From Dermatobacter hominis (lineage in GTDB: Bacteria > Actinomycetota > Acidimicrobiia > Acidimicrobiales > Microtrichaceae), in the NCBI RefSeq assembly GCF_020715685.1, contig NZ_CP085840.1:2790001-2854000 (forward strand): a DNA stretch of 64,000 nucleotides. Reading direction: 5' to 3'. The translations under genes and the position numbers were made by a program. The notes under the pieces were generated by a model. The model saw only the letters and a list, made by a program, of their open reading frames with translations. It was not told where the DNA came from and did not search any database. Shown piece after piece: positions 34,137-43,016 of this stretch; the first letter of the stretch is position 1; every line of letters starts with the position of its first letter.

Positions 34137-35542
34137 GCACGGACCAGACCGCGACCACCGACGGGTTCCGGGTCGAGCACGACTCGCTCGGAGAGGTCAG
34201 GGTCCCGACCGACGCCCGGTGGCAGGCCCAGACCCAGCGCGCCGTCGAGAACTTCCCCGTGTCCGGCACCACCGTCGCGCCCTCGCTCGTCCGGGCGCTG
34301 GTCGAGATCAAGCGTGCCGCCGCCCAGATCAACGCCCGCCGCGGCCACGTCGACACCGGGATCACCGACGCGATCGTCGCCGCGGCCGACGAGGTGCTCG
34401 GGGGTGCGCACGACGACCAGTTCCCCGTCGACGTGTTCCAGACCGGGTCGGGCACCTCGACGAACATGAACGTCAACGAGGTGCTGTCCACCGTGGCCAG
34501 CGGGGGCGGGCTCGACGTCCACCCGAACGACCACGTGAACGCCGGGCAGTCCTCCAACGACACGTTCCCCTCGGCGATCCGCATCGCCGCGGCCGACGGC
34601 GTCGTGCACCGCCTGATCCCCGCGCTCGAGCACCTGGCGCGCTCGCTCCGGGGGGCCGCCGAGCGCTTCGACGACGTCGTCAAGGCCGGGCGCACCCACC
34701 TGATGGACGCCGTCCCGGTGACGCTGGGACAGGAGTTCGGGGGCTACGCCACGGCGATCGAGCTCGGGATCGACCGCCTCAGGGGGATGCTGCCCCGGCT
34801 CGGCCACCTCCCGCTCGGCGGCACCGCGGTCGGCACCGGGCTCAACGCGCCAGAGGGCTTCGCCGCCGAGGTGATCGAGCTCGTCGCGCAGCGCACCGGC
34901 CTCGACCTCGTCGAGGCGACCGACCACTTCGAGGCCCAGGGCGCGCAGGACGTGCTGGTCGAGGCGAGCGGCGCGTGCCGGGTCGTCGCTGTCAGCCTCA
35001 ACAAGCTGGCGTCGGACCTGCGGTGGATGTCGTCGGGCCCGTCGGCCGGCCTGGCCGAGATCCACCTCCCCGACCTCCAGCCCGGCAGCTCGATCATGCC
35101 GGGCAAGGTGAACCCGGTCCTCCCCGAGGCGACGCAGCAGGTGGTGGCCCAGGTCATCGGCAACGACGCCGCCGTGGCGTTCGCCGGTGCGTCGGGCAAC
35201 TTCGAGCTCAACGTGATGCTCCCGGTGATGGGCCGCAACCTGCTCGAGTCGATCGAGCTCCTCGCCAACGTGTCGGTGCTGCTCGCCGACCGCTGCATCG
35301 ACGGCATCACCGCGGACGCCGAGCGGTCCCGGCGCTACGCCGAGTCGTCGTCCGCGATCGTGACCGCGCTCGTCCCGCTCATCGGCTACGAGCAGGCCGC
35401 CGTGGTGGCCAAGGCGGCGGTCGCCTCCGGCCGCACGATCCGCGAGGAGGTCGTCGACCGGGGCCTCGTCGACGACGTCGAGGCGCTGGACCGCGCGCTC
35501 GACGTCCTCGCGATGACCCGCGGCGGGCGCAGGACCGACTGA
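34133..35542 (+). CDS. fumC: class II fumarate hydratase
   Basis: 469 residues. The superfamily signature [15 protein letters not shown] is intact. The substrate-binding [14 protein letters not shown], the [19 protein letters not shown] and [23 protein letters not shown] segments match class II fumarases. It interconverts fumarate and malate in the TCA cycle as a homotetramer. The last codons are partly duplicated after the stop (CGGCGGGCGCARGACCGAC at 35521 and 35563). Confidence 0.95.
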   Translation: MSTDQTATTDGFRVEHDSLGEVRVPTDARWQAQTQRAVENFPVSGTTVAPSLVRALVEIKRAAAQINARRGHVDTGITDAIVAAADEVLGGAHDDQFPVDVFQTGSGTSTNMNVNEVLSTVASGGGLDVHPNDHVNAGQSSNDTFPSAIRIAAADGVVHRLIPALEHLARSLRGAAERFDDVVKAGRTHLMDAVPVTLGQEFGGYATAIELGIDRLRGMLPRLGHLPLGGTAVGTGLNAPEGFAAEVIELVAQRTGLDLVEATDHFEAQGAQDVLVEASGACRVVAVSLNKLASDLRWMSSGPSAGLAEIHLPDLQPGSSIMPGKVNPVLPEATQQVVAQVIGNDAAVAFAGASGNFELNVMLPVMGRNLLESIELLANVSVLLADRCIDGITADAERSRRYAESSSAIVTALVPLIGYEQAAVVAKAAVASGRTIREEVVDRGLVDDVEALDRALDVLAMTRGGRRTD

Positions 35543-35581
35543 GTCCGGCACCGGCAGCAACACGGCGGGCGCAAGACCGAC
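35521..35581. repeat. 19-base direct repeat flanking the fumC stop codon
   Basis: CGGCGGGCGCAGGACCGAC (35521-35539) recurs with one change at 35563-35581. The fumC TGA lies directly after the first copy, so the end of the gene has been copied downstream. Confidence 0.8.
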
Positions 35582-35606
35582 ATCGCCGCTTGGTGCCCGT
35601 CGAGGC

Positions 35607-37541
35607 TCAGGCGCCGTCGGCGCGGCGGCCGAGGACCTTCCGGCCGAGCCGCCGGGGCGACCAGCGGCCCTGCGCCACCACGACCAGGCGCCCGACGGCG
35701 GGGTCGAGCGTGCGGGCCCAGTCCCTGATCCCGCTGTTCGACGTCAGGTAGATCACCTGGCTGCGCTCGGCACGGGTGACCAGCGCCTCGAGCGCGACCG
35801 CGGCGTCGTCGGCCGCCATCGGCCCGAAGGTGTCGGCCAGCACGACCGGCGGCGGGGCCGAGGACCAGGGGTCGAGCCGGCCGATGATCGCCTCGATCAC
35901 CGCCGGCACGTCGTCACGGCGGTAGCGGTCGGTCGGTTCGGCGTCGATCCGCTCGACCTGGGCGGTGGCGGCGGCGACGGCACCGGAGGCCGCGACCGCA
36001 GCCTGGTCGGCGGCCTGGACCCGGGCCGCGAGCGCCTCGGCCTCGGGGAGGGCCCGGCCGAGCACCTCCTCGAGGTCGGAGATGCGCGACACCAGCTGAT
36101 CCCGCTGGGCGGCCAGCTCACCGCCGCGGACGGCCAGCGTCCGCTCCTCGTCGTCGAGCTCGGTCACCATGTCGCGGTAGCGGAGCACCTCCTCGCGGGC
36201 GGCCTCGATCGCCTCGTCGACCGTCAGCGTCAGGCGCATGACGACGTGGGGCACCTCCGGCACGCGGGCGAGGTGGTCGAGCGACGAGCCCTCGGGCCGG
36301 TAGCCCAGGAAGGCGGTCACCCGCTGCTGGGCCGGTTCGCGCTGCGACGCCAGCTGGTCGATGCGGGCCGCCGCGGCCTCGCGTGCCTCGGTCAGGGCCC
36401 GGTCGAGCGACTCGATCCGCCCGGTCAGCTCGGCGAGCTTCGCCTCGACGGCCTGGCCGACGCCGCGCGTGGACGTGGCGATCGTGTACTCGAGGTACGA
36501 GTCGAACCCGTAGCGGGCCAGCACCTCGAGCTCGGCGGCCGCCGCGGCGTCCTGCTGGCCCTTGGGCGCCTGCAGCAGGGCGATGTGCGCGGCGTCGATC
36601 TGGGTCTTCGCCGTGTCGCCGAGCAGACCGGAGGCAGCGAGGGCGACGAGGACCTCGTGGTTGCCGCCGATGTCGGCGCGCTCGGCCGCCAGGGCGGCGA
36701 CGGTCGGTTCGCCCTCGATCCCGGCGCTCGCGGCCTGCTGCCATGCCGTCTCGACGGCGTGGACCTCGGCCATCAGCGCCTGGGCGCCGGGGCTGACCGC
36801 GGCGCTGCCGGCGGCGACGTCGGCGAGCCACCGCTGGACCTCGACGTGCTGGTCGGCGCGCAGACCGCCGAGCCCCGCAGCCCGGTCCACCAGCGCGGCC
36901 AGGGCGGTCGTGTCGGAGCCGATGCGGATCGCGGCGCCGTCCTCGGCCGGGCCAAGAGCCGCGGCGAGCTCGCCGCGGACGGCCTGGAGCTCCTCGAGGC
37001 GGCGCGTGGCGGCATCGGCGGCGTCGGCGGCCACGGTGCGCTCGGCGGTGATGGCGGCCGGTCGCTGGTCGAGCGCGGCGATCGCGGCGTCGACGTCGGC
37101 CACCCGGGCGACGCACCCGTCGCGCTCCTCGGCACCGGCGGTCACGGCCGCAGCCGTGGCGTCGCGGAGGCGGGCCAGGTGGTCGCGCTCGTCGATCGCC
37201 CGCCGCAGGTGCTCCCGGGCGACGCCGAGCTCGGCGACGGCGGCGTCGCGGGCGGCGCGGAGCGCGGTGGGATCGGGAGCCGGCAGGTCGCCGGGGCCGA
37301 TGAGCGGCAACCCGTCCCCCACCAGGTCGAGTGCGACGACCGCGGTGGGGTCGAACGGCGTCAGGAACCCGCCGCCGTCGACGGTGCCGGTCACCTCCGA
37401 CCCGGCCAGCACGTACGCCCTCCCCAGGAGCGACGCGACGCGCTCCTGCACGGCGGCGCCGGCCACCACGACGTTCAGACGGGGATGCAGCTCGAGGTGC
37501 ACGCCGCGCTCGGCGCCCACCTGCAGGTCCACCAACCGCAC
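35607..37541 (-). CDS. coiled-coil SMC/Rad50-like protein with degenerate ATPase motifs
   Basis: 644 residues. Residues 3-40 (RLVDLQVGAERGVHLELHPRLNVVVAGAAVQERV) match the start of SMC/RecF ATPases, where LNVVxGxNGxGKS is expected, but the Walker A Gly/Lys/Ser are gone. Two long Ala/Glu/Arg-rich coiled coils (about 85-200 and 330-480) flank a middle domain. The C-terminus (PPPVVLADTFGPMAADDAAVALEAL, then QVIYLTSN) matches Walker B to H-loop, without the DE pair and His. It looks like an ABC-type head that lost ATP binding. GTG 37541 is chosen since GGAAGGAGG ends 8 bases upstream; GTG 37550 has no spacing. Function unknown. Confidence 0.7.
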   Translation of the reverse strand: MRLVDLQVGAERGVHLELHPRLNVVVAGAAVQERVASLLGRAYVLAGSEVTGTVDGGGFLTPFDPTAVVALDLVGDGLPLIGPGDLPAPDPTALRAARDAAVAELGVAREHLRRAIDERDHLARLRDATAAAVTAGAEERDGCVARVADVDAAIAALDQRPAAITAERTVAADAADAATRRLEELQAVRGELAAALGPAEDGAAIRIGSDTTALAALVDRAAGLGGLRADQHVEVQRWLADVAAGSAAVSPGAQALMAEVHAVETAWQQAASAGIEGEPTVAALAAERADIGGNHEVLVALAASGLLGDTAKTQIDAAHIALLQAPKGQQDAAAAAELEVLARYGFDSYLEYTIATSTRGVGQAVEAKLAELTGRIESLDRALTEAREAAAARIDQLASQREPAQQRVTAFLGYRPEGSSLDHLARVPEVPHVVMRLTLTVDEAIEAAREEVLRYRDMVTELDDEERTLAVRGGELAAQRDQLVSRISDLEEVLGRALPEAEALAARVQAADQAAVAASGAVAAATAQVERIDAEPTDRYRRDDVPAVIEAIIGRLDPWSSAPPPVVLADTFGPMAADDAAVALEALVTRAERSQVIYLTSNSGIRDWARTLDPAVGRLVVVAQGRWSPRRLGRKVLGRRADGA

Positions 37542-37633
37542 GGGACCCACCTCCTTCCGCTCCCCGATCGGCAGAGGGGCGGCGAAGTGAAGCGAACGGT
37601 CCGAGGTTCACCCACCGGGGTGACCGGTCGGAC

Positions 37634-37656
37634 GGGGACCCGGGCCCCCGGTCCCC
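37634..37656 (-). terminator. terminator hairpin after tesB
   Basis: GGGGACC (37634-37640) pairs with GGTCCCC (37650-37656) around 9 bases, 15 bases after the tesB stop and before the coiled-coil gene. Confidence 0.5.
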
Positions 37657-37671
37657 CGGCCGGGGCTGCGG

Positions 37672-38499
37672 CTAGCCGTCGCGCTCGCGGGTGTCGCGCA
37701 GGAGGACCTCCTGGGCGACGGTGGCCACGTGGGTGCCGTCGAGGCCGAACACGTGACCGAGCGACAGCCCGCGACCGCCCACGAACGTGTGGCAGGTGAA
37801 GTCGTGGACGTGCCAGTCGTCGGCCTGCAGCGGGCGGTGGAACCAGATCGTGTGGTCGAGGCTGGCCGTGAACAGCGCCCGGTACAGGGTCTCGTCGGGC
37901 TCGTTGCGCACCGGGTGGGCCTGGACGACGGCGTCGGTCGGCAGGTCGTCGCTCATGTAGGCCAGGGCGGCGGCCTGGCGGACCCGGTCGTCGCCGATCG
38001 GCTCGGTGGTCCGCAGCCAGGCGGTGGCCCGGCCCCGGCCGTCGCGCTCGATCGAGGAGCTGACCCGGTCGCTCGGCACGAAGGCGCGCTCGAACGCCGC
38101 GCTCCACGAGCTCTGCTCCAGCTGGTCGGGCATCGGCAGGTCGGGCGGCGGTGCCAGCGTCTCCACGTCCGCCGAGCGCTCCGGGCGCTGGAAGCTCGCC
38201 TCGAGGTTGAGGATCGCCCCGACGGCCTGCCGGGCCACGACGCGCCGCGTCGCGAACGATCGGCCGTCTCGGATGCGGTCGACCTCGTAGCGGACCGGCT
38301 CGTCGTGGTCGCCGCGCCGGATGAAGTAGGCGCGCAGCGAGTGCACGCCCAGCTCCTCGGGGACCGTGGACGACGCCGCCATGAGCGCCTGGGCGACGAT
38401 CTGGCCGCCGTACAGACCGCCCCACGGGTACTGGGGACCGACGCCGACGAAGACGTCCCGGCCGTGGTCGGCCAGCTCGAGGATGGTCGTCAGGTCCAC
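37672..38499 (-). CDS. tesB: acyl-CoA thioesterase II
   Basis: 275 residues, a double hot-dog: YPWGGLYGGQIVAQALMAASSTV (first helix), LRAYFIRRGDHDEPVRYEVDRIRDGRSFATRRVVARQ, and LDHTIWFHRPLQADDWHVHDFTC in the second half, as in TesB with its Asp-Thr-Gln catalytic set. It hydrolyses medium- and long-chain acyl-CoA. GTG 38499 lies 7 bases after a TACCGT -10 on the minus strand, so probably leaderless. Confidence 0.9.
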   Translation of the reverse strand: MDLTTILELADHGRDVFVGVGPQYPWGGLYGGQIVAQALMAASSTVPEELGVHSLRAYFIRRGDHDEPVRYEVDRIRDGRSFATRRVVARQAVGAILNLEASFQRPERSADVETLAPPPDLPMPDQLEQSSWSAAFERAFVPSDRVSSSIERDGRGRATAWLRTTEPIGDDRVRQAAALAYMSDDLPTDAVVQAHPVRNEPDETLYRALFTASLDHTIWFHRPLQADDWHVHDFTCHTFVGGRGLSLGHVFGLDGTHVATVAQEVLLRDTRERDG

Positions 38500-38506
38500 G
38501 GCGTGG

Positions 38507-38512
38507 ACGGTA
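38507..38512 (-). promoter_or_regulatory. -10 element of a leaderless transcript (tesB)
   Basis: TACCGT on the minus strand, 7 bases before GTG 38499. I see nothing else certain in the 38500-38771 interval. Confidence 0.45.
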
Positions 38513-38771
38513 GCCCGACCCGCCGGCCACCGATGAACCGCATCTCGCGACGCAGGACACGACGAGCGCGCCGCGGGACCCGCCGCGGCCGGACGGACGG
38601 GGGGCGCCGCCCGCCCGGCCCACGGCATCGGGGCCGAACGATCCCGTGGAGCCGTCCACGGTGCGCCCTTCCCGATGGCATCATCGCCCGGGGCCCATCA
38701 CCGCCGACATGGGTCGGGTCCCCGCGCACCCGGGTCGGATGGCCCGGGTCCCCGACACCCGGAGCCACCCG

Positions 38772-39581
38772 ATGAACGCTGCAGCACCGTCCGACGTCCC
38801 CCCGGTGGACGAGCACCTCATGAACCACGCCGTCTCGTGGACCCGATCGGCCGGAGAGCTCACGCTCGGGTGGTTCAACCACCCGGAGCTCGGCGTCGAG
38901 CGCAAGCACGACGGCTCGCCGGTCACGGCCGCCGACCGGGCCGCGGAGCGCCTGCTGCGGGAGAAGATCGCCGAGGAGCTGCCGGACGACGCGATCCGCG
39001 GCGAGGAGGAGGAGGACCGCCCCGGCACGTCGGGACGGACATGGGTGATCGACCCGATCGACGGGACCAAGGCGTTCAGCCACGGCGTCGGCACCTTCTC
39101 GAACCTGCTCTACATGGAGGACGAGCACGGTCCGGCGATCGGCGTGATCAACCTGCCGGCCCTCGACGAGACCGTGTGGGCCGGGCGGGGCCGGGGGTGC
39201 TTCCACGACGGCTCGCCGTGCCGCGTGTCGGACCGGACCGAGATCGAGGGCTCGTACCTCAGCGTCACCGGGTTCCACGGGTGGAACCCGACCATGTTCG
39301 AGCGGGTCACCGAGGCCGGCCTCCAGCTGCGGACGTGGGGCGACGCCTACGGCTACGCGCTGGTGGCCTCGGGCCGCGTCGAGGCGATGTTCGACCCGGC
39401 GCTGGCGTGGTGGGACATCGCCGCCATGCTCGTGATCATCCCCGAGGCCGGGGGCACCCTCACCAACTGGGAGGGGGGCGACGCCGCCGAGGAGCACATC
39501 GACCACCCGGAGTACAAGTGGTCGGCGATCGCCTCGAACGGCGCCTTCCACGACCGGCTGGTCGAGGTGCTCGGCAGCTGA
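38772..39581 (+). CDS. inositol monophosphatase family phosphatase (histidinol-phosphatase-like)
   Basis: 269 residues. The metal-binding motifs are complete: GEEEE (first metal Glu), WVIDPIDGTKAF (D-P-I-D-G-T) and WWDIAAM (W-D-x-A). The divergence fits the HisN/IMPase group, which dephosphorylates histidinol phosphate, inositol phosphates or PAP; the motifs do not settle which. GGAG lies 7 bases before ATG 38772. Convergent with the sigma factor. Confidence 0.88.
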   Translation: MNAAAPSDVPPVDEHLMNHAVSWTRSAGELTLGWFNHPELGVERKHDGSPVTAADRAAERLLREKIAEELPDDAIRGEEEEDRPGTSGRTWVIDPIDGTKAFSHGVGTFSNLLYMEDEHGPAIGVINLPALDETVWAGRGRGCFHDGSPCRVSDRTEIEGSYLSVTGFHGWNPTMFERVTEAGLQLRTWGDAYGYALVASGRVEAMFDPALAWWDIAAMLVIIPEAGGTLTNWEGGDAAEEHIDHPEYKWSAIASNGAFHDRLVEVLGS

Positions 39582-39594
39582 GCCGGGCCCGGGG

Positions 39595-40590
39595 TCAGCA
39601 GGCGGCGCCGGCCAGCGACTGCACCAGCGAGACGAAGGCGCCGTCGGACTCGGGCCGGTCGCGCAGGGTGATCCGCTGGGTCGGCTCCGACGCGGCGCCG
39701 ATGGCGTCGACGTAGCGGGCGCGCCGACGTGCCACCAGGCCGTCCGGGACCTCGCGGTCCTCGGCGGCGACGTACTGGGCCTCGATGCCCATCTTCAGCA
39801 TGCCGAGGGCCTCGGTGCGCATCTGCGAGACGCGGGACTCGGTCACGCCCAGGAACCGCGCGAGCTCCTCGGAGGTGCGCTCCTCGATGAAGTAGCCGAG
39901 GACGATCACGCGGTGGCGCTCCGGGAGCAGCGCGATGGCGTCGCGGAGGTAGGCGTGCAGCTCGCGCTGCTCGAGCTCCTCGGCGGGCTCGCGCTCGTCG
40001 GGGTCCGCCAGCACGTCGACGAGGGTGAGCTCCTCGTCGTCGGTGTCGCCGACGAGGTGCTCGAAGGCCAGCACGACCGAGCGGAAGATCCGGTCGCGGA
40101 GCCGGTCCAGCTCGTCACGGGACATGCCGAGCGCCTCGGCGGTCTCACCGATCGACGGGATGCGGCCGAGCTGGCCGGCGAGGCGCTGCTCGGTCTGGTC
40201 GAGCCGGCGGGCGAGCGTCCGCACCGAGCGCGGCGCCCAGTCGGCGGATCGGACCGCATCGATGATGGCGCCGCGGATCCGCTGGGCCGCGAAGCGGTTG
40301 AACGGCACCCCCCGGGACTCGTCGTAGCGGCGGGCGGCCTCGACGAGGCCGAGCGCCCCGGCCCGGACGAGCTCGTCCCGGTCGACGTGGCGCGGGAAGT
40401 GCACCGCGACCTGGAACACGACGTGGTTCACGAGCTCGAGGTGCTCCTCGACGAGCTTCGAGGCCTCGCGGTCGCTCGCCGACGCCGTCGGAGGGAGCAG
40501 CGCTCCGCCGGTCGGCCGCTCCGCACGGGTCCGGCGAGCCACCGCCGGACGCTCCTGCGTCGCTCGATCATCCCTCACTGCTGCGCCCAT
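39595..40590 (-). CDS. FliA/WhiG-type (sigma-28 group) sigma factor
   Basis: 331 residues. Region 2 (HLELVNHVVFQVAVHFPRHVDRDELVRAGALGLVEAARRYDESRGVPFNRFAAQRIRGAIIDAVR), region 3 (LAGQLGRIPSIGETAEALGMSRDELD) and region 4 (LLPERHRVIVLGYFIEERTSEELARFLGVTESRVSQMRTEALGML) are complete. An extra C-terminal tail of about 60 residues follows region 4. This group controls motility or development. ATG 40590 has GAGGAG about 10 bases upstream. A sigma-28-like promoter lies about 40 bases upstream, suggesting self-activation. No flagellar gene is in the window. Confidence 0.9.
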   Translation of the reverse strand: MGAAVRDDRATQERPAVARRTRAERPTGGALLPPTASASDREASKLVEEHLELVNHVVFQVAVHFPRHVDRDELVRAGALGLVEAARRYDESRGVPFNRFAAQRIRGAIIDAVRSADWAPRSVRTLARRLDQTEQRLAGQLGRIPSIGETAEALGMSRDELDRLRDRIFRSVVLAFEHLVGDTDDEELTLVDVLADPDEREPAEELEQRELHAYLRDAIALLPERHRVIVLGYFIEERTSEELARFLGVTESRVSQMRTEALGMLKMGIEAQYVAAEDREVPDGLVARRRARYVDAIGAASEPTQRITLRDRPESDGAFVSLVQSLAGAAC

Positions 40591-40628
40591 GTCTGCATCG
40601 CTCCTCACTGCCGTGGTCGGCCAGAGGG

Positions 40629-40657
40629 GTATCGGCGCGCAGGCGCGCCGGACTTGA
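40629..40657 (-). promoter_or_regulatory. sigma-28-type promoter of the FliA/WhiG-like gene
   Basis: On the minus strand TCAAGT (40657-40652), 15 bases, then GCCGATAC (40636-40629), close to the FliA consensus TAAAGT..GCCGATAA. A second GCCGATAC occurs at 40728-40721 with TCAGGT at 40747-40742 (13-base spacer), possibly a second promoter. The 10-base tandem AGAAATCCG (40660 and 40670) adjoins the first. Confidence 0.6.
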
Positions 40658-40831
40658 GCAGAAATCCGAAGAAATCCGTGCCCCAGTCCGACGAGACGTC
40701 GATTTTCACTCTCTGTGGCGGTATCGGCATCCGCCGGGCCGACCTGAACACCGAACGCGACATTCTTCCGGTCAGCGACTGCGTTCGTGGTCCTCGGGAG
40801 TGATCGATCCCGGCGGCGCAGCGCCGCGAGG

Positions 40832-41875
40832 TCAGGTCCCGCCGAAGGTGGCGCTGCGCACGCCGCGGCGGGCGAGCTCGCGCAGCACCGGCACCGGATC
40901 CGCGATCGCGGCCGCGCCGTGGCTCCCGGGCTCGAGCGCACCGGTGGCGACGTGCAGCGCCAGGACGGCGGCGGTCGCGGCGGCGGCCACGCCCGGGCGG
41001 TCGAGGACGCCGTACACGACGATCTCGCGGCGGCCGTCGCGGACGCCGCGCAGCTCGACCCGGGCGGCGCCCGGCCCGCCCTCCACCGGCGGCCCGACGA
41101 GCACGGGCAGCGGGGCGAAGATGCGGTCGAGCGGCGAGGCCGCGAGGCGGGCCGACACCCGGGTGGCGGTCGGGAAGGCGTCGACGAGCACGAGCGGTTC
41201 GGCCAGGTCGGCGCGGTAGCAGTCCCGGGCGCCGATCGGGTCGGGGAACCAGCAGAGCTCCCGGCCGGAGAAGCCGGCCCGCCGGACCCACGTGCCGTCG
41301 CGCCACTCCTGGGCCGCCCCCCGCAGCGCCTTCAGGCGCTGGCGGGCGCACGCCGGACCGGCGGCGCCGTCGCGGGCCACGTGGACCTCGTCCACGCGGT
41401 CGAGCAGGCCGGCGGCGTGACGAGCGAGCAGGCAGGTGAGCCCGGGTGACATCGCCGCGCCGACGACGACCGTGCGCTGCCGCTCGACGGCGAGGGGGTG
41501 GAGCCGGAGCACGGCCTCGACCTCGTCGGCGTCGTCGGTGGTCGCGACCACGTGGCTGCCGGCCTCGAGCGCGGCGCGCACGACGTCGAGCTGCTGGCGC
41601 GGCTCGCGGCAGACCAGGACGACGTCGGCCGGACCCGTGCGATCCGCACCGTCGACCGGCCCCTCCTGGAGTCGGACGGCCGCCGCGTCGCCGAACGTCG
41701 AGCGGAGCTGGTCGCGCCGGTCCGCCCGCCGGGTCGACAGCGAGACGTGCGACGTCGTCGGGGCGCCGTCGGCCCCGGGGCCGAGGAGCTCCCTCGCGGC
41801 ACGGGCGCCGACGATCCCCCCGCCGACGACGGCCACCCGGGGCGCACGTCCGCCCGTCGAGGTCGCGCCGCTCAC
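40832..41875 (-). CDS. saccharopine-dehydrogenase-like NAD(P) oxidoreductase
   Basis: 347 residues. An N-terminal Rossmann motif (VAVVGGGIVGARAARELL) is followed by DVVLVCREPRQQLDVVRAALEAGSHVVATTDDADEV and VVVGAAMSPGLTCLLARHAAG. The VVLVC-to-GSHVVATT order matches saccharopine dehydrogenase / homospermidine-synthase-like enzymes. The substrate is unknown. GTG 41875 overlaps the stop of a 45-residue membrane peptide by 4 bases (GTGA), so the two are translated together. Confidence 0.75.
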   Translation of the reverse strand: MSGATSTGGRAPRVAVVGGGIVGARAARELLGPGADGAPTTSHVSLSTRRADRRDQLRSTFGDAAAVRLQEGPVDGADRTGPADVVLVCREPRQQLDVVRAALEAGSHVVATTDDADEVEAVLRLHPLAVERQRTVVVGAAMSPGLTCLLARHAAGLLDRVDEVHVARDGAAGPACARQRLKALRGAAQEWRDGTWVRRAGFSGRELCWFPDPIGARDCYRADLAEPLVLVDAFPTATRVSARLAASPLDRIFAPLPVLVGPPVEGGPGAARVELRGVRDGRREIVVYGVLDRPGVAAAATAAVLALHVATGALEPGSHGAAAIADPVPVLRELARRGVRSATFGGT

Positions 41876-42009
41876 CGCAGGTCGTCCCCGACCAGCTCCC
41901 GCCACCCGCCGCGCTGCGGTGGGGTCTCCGTGGAGCCACGGAAGCGGAGGACGAGGCCGATGAGGCCGCCCAGCGCCACGGCCGCCGCCGCTCGTCGCAG
42001 ACCGCGCAC
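41872..42009 (-). CDS. 45-residue predicted membrane peptide
   Basis: Reads VRGLRRAAAAVALGGLIGL then VLRFRGSTETPPQRGG and ends ELVGDDLR. A positively charged N-terminus and a hydrophobic run (AAAAVALGGLIGLVL) predict one membrane helix with a cytoplasmic basic flank and a short polar tail. AGGAGG lies 4 bases before GTG 42009, and its TGA overlaps the GTG of the reductase gene in a GTGA junction. These translation signals are the case for it being real. Function unknown; it could anchor or regulate the reductase. Confidence 0.6.
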   Translation of the reverse strand: MRGLRRAAAAVALGGLIGLVLRFRGSTETPPQRGGWRELVGDDLR

Positions 42010-42101
42010 GGTGCCTCCTCGGGGGTGGGGGGCGGGGGGTGCCCGCCCGACGGGCCCCCGGACGCAGGTCCCGGCGTCCGGGTTCCGACACGGGGCCGGG
42101 A

Positions 42102-42178
<77 letters not shown>

Positions 42179-42274
42179 GGCACTCCGAGGCCCGGCCGCT
42201 CGTCGCCGAGCGATCGGGCCGGTCGGTCACAGTACCCGAGGACGGATCGGCACGGGAAGCCCGTACCAGGGCGC

Positions 42275-42937
42275 TCAGGGCTGTGCCGGCTCGTCGATCG
42301 GGCGGGCCGACTCCTCCTCGATCACCGACACCCACACGCCGCCGATGATGTCGGAGATCAGGTTGAAGACGAGCGTCGCGACGACGATCGAGGCCGCCAA
42401 CCCGAGGTGCAGCAGGAGCGAGATCAGGCCGAACTGGCGGAACAGGAACTCGCCGTCGAGCTTCCAGTCCTGCAGCTGGAGCGACGAGTTCACGAAGCTC
42501 TCGAGGCTGCTCACGGTCCCGGAGCTGCGGGCCACCGTCCACAGGATGACCGCGGCGATCATCGAGATCAGCCACATGCAGAGCGACACCAGGACGGCGA
42601 GCTTCAGCATCGACCACGGGTCGATGTGGCGCACCAGGCGACGCACCTTGCGGGCCTCGAAGCGCTGGCGCCGGTAGCCGAGCACCCGGTTGGGCGTGGG
42701 GTCGGCGTCCACCTCGACCGCCCGGCGCCGGGCGGGCGGGCCGCTGGGCGGCTCGGACCGGCGCGTGGCACCAGTCGCCGCCGGGGCGGTCGCCGTCGGC
42801 GTCCCGGACCCAGGATCGGCGGCGCGGGAGCCCGAGACCGGCCGTCGGGCCGCCGAGCGCGACGCGGACTGGCCCCGTTCAGCAGGTCCGGGCACCGCAG
42901 GTGTCGGCCCGGTGTCGGCCGGACGGGTGCTGCTCAC
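42275..42937 (-). CDS. DUF3566 membrane protein
   Basis: 220 residues. A long disordered Pro/Ala/Arg-rich N-terminus (1-90) is followed by the DUF3566 domain: KVRRLVRHIDPWSMLKLAVLVSLCMWLISMIAAVILW (helix 1) and LGLAASIVVATLVFNLISDIIGGVWVSVIEE (helix 2). The gene is a fixed neighbour of gyrA in actinobacteria (DLL1/Rv0007-like) with a suspected division or envelope role. GTG 42937 follows TAGGCT by 7 bases, so leaderless. Confidence 0.9.
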   Translation of the reverse strand: MSSTRPADTGPTPAVPGPAERGQSASRSAARRPVSGSRAADPGSGTPTATAPAATGATRRSEPPSGPPARRRAVEVDADPTPNRVLGYRRQRFEARKVRRLVRHIDPWSMLKLAVLVSLCMWLISMIAAVILWTVARSSGTVSSLESFVNSSLQLQDWKLDGEFLFRQFGLISLLLHLGLAASIVVATLVFNLISDIIGGVWVSVIEEESARPIDEPAQP

Positions 42938-42944
42938 GTGAGCG

Positions 42945-42950
42945 AGCCTA
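42945..42950 (-). promoter_or_regulatory. -10 element of a leaderless transcript (DUF3566 gene)
   Basis: TAGGCT on the minus strand, 7 bases before GTG 42937. Confidence 0.45.
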
Positions 42951-43016
42951 TCCCGAGGTCTCCGACCCATCGGTGAGCCGCCCGGGTGCCCGGCCGTCCG
43001 CCAGGGGGCCCCGCGC

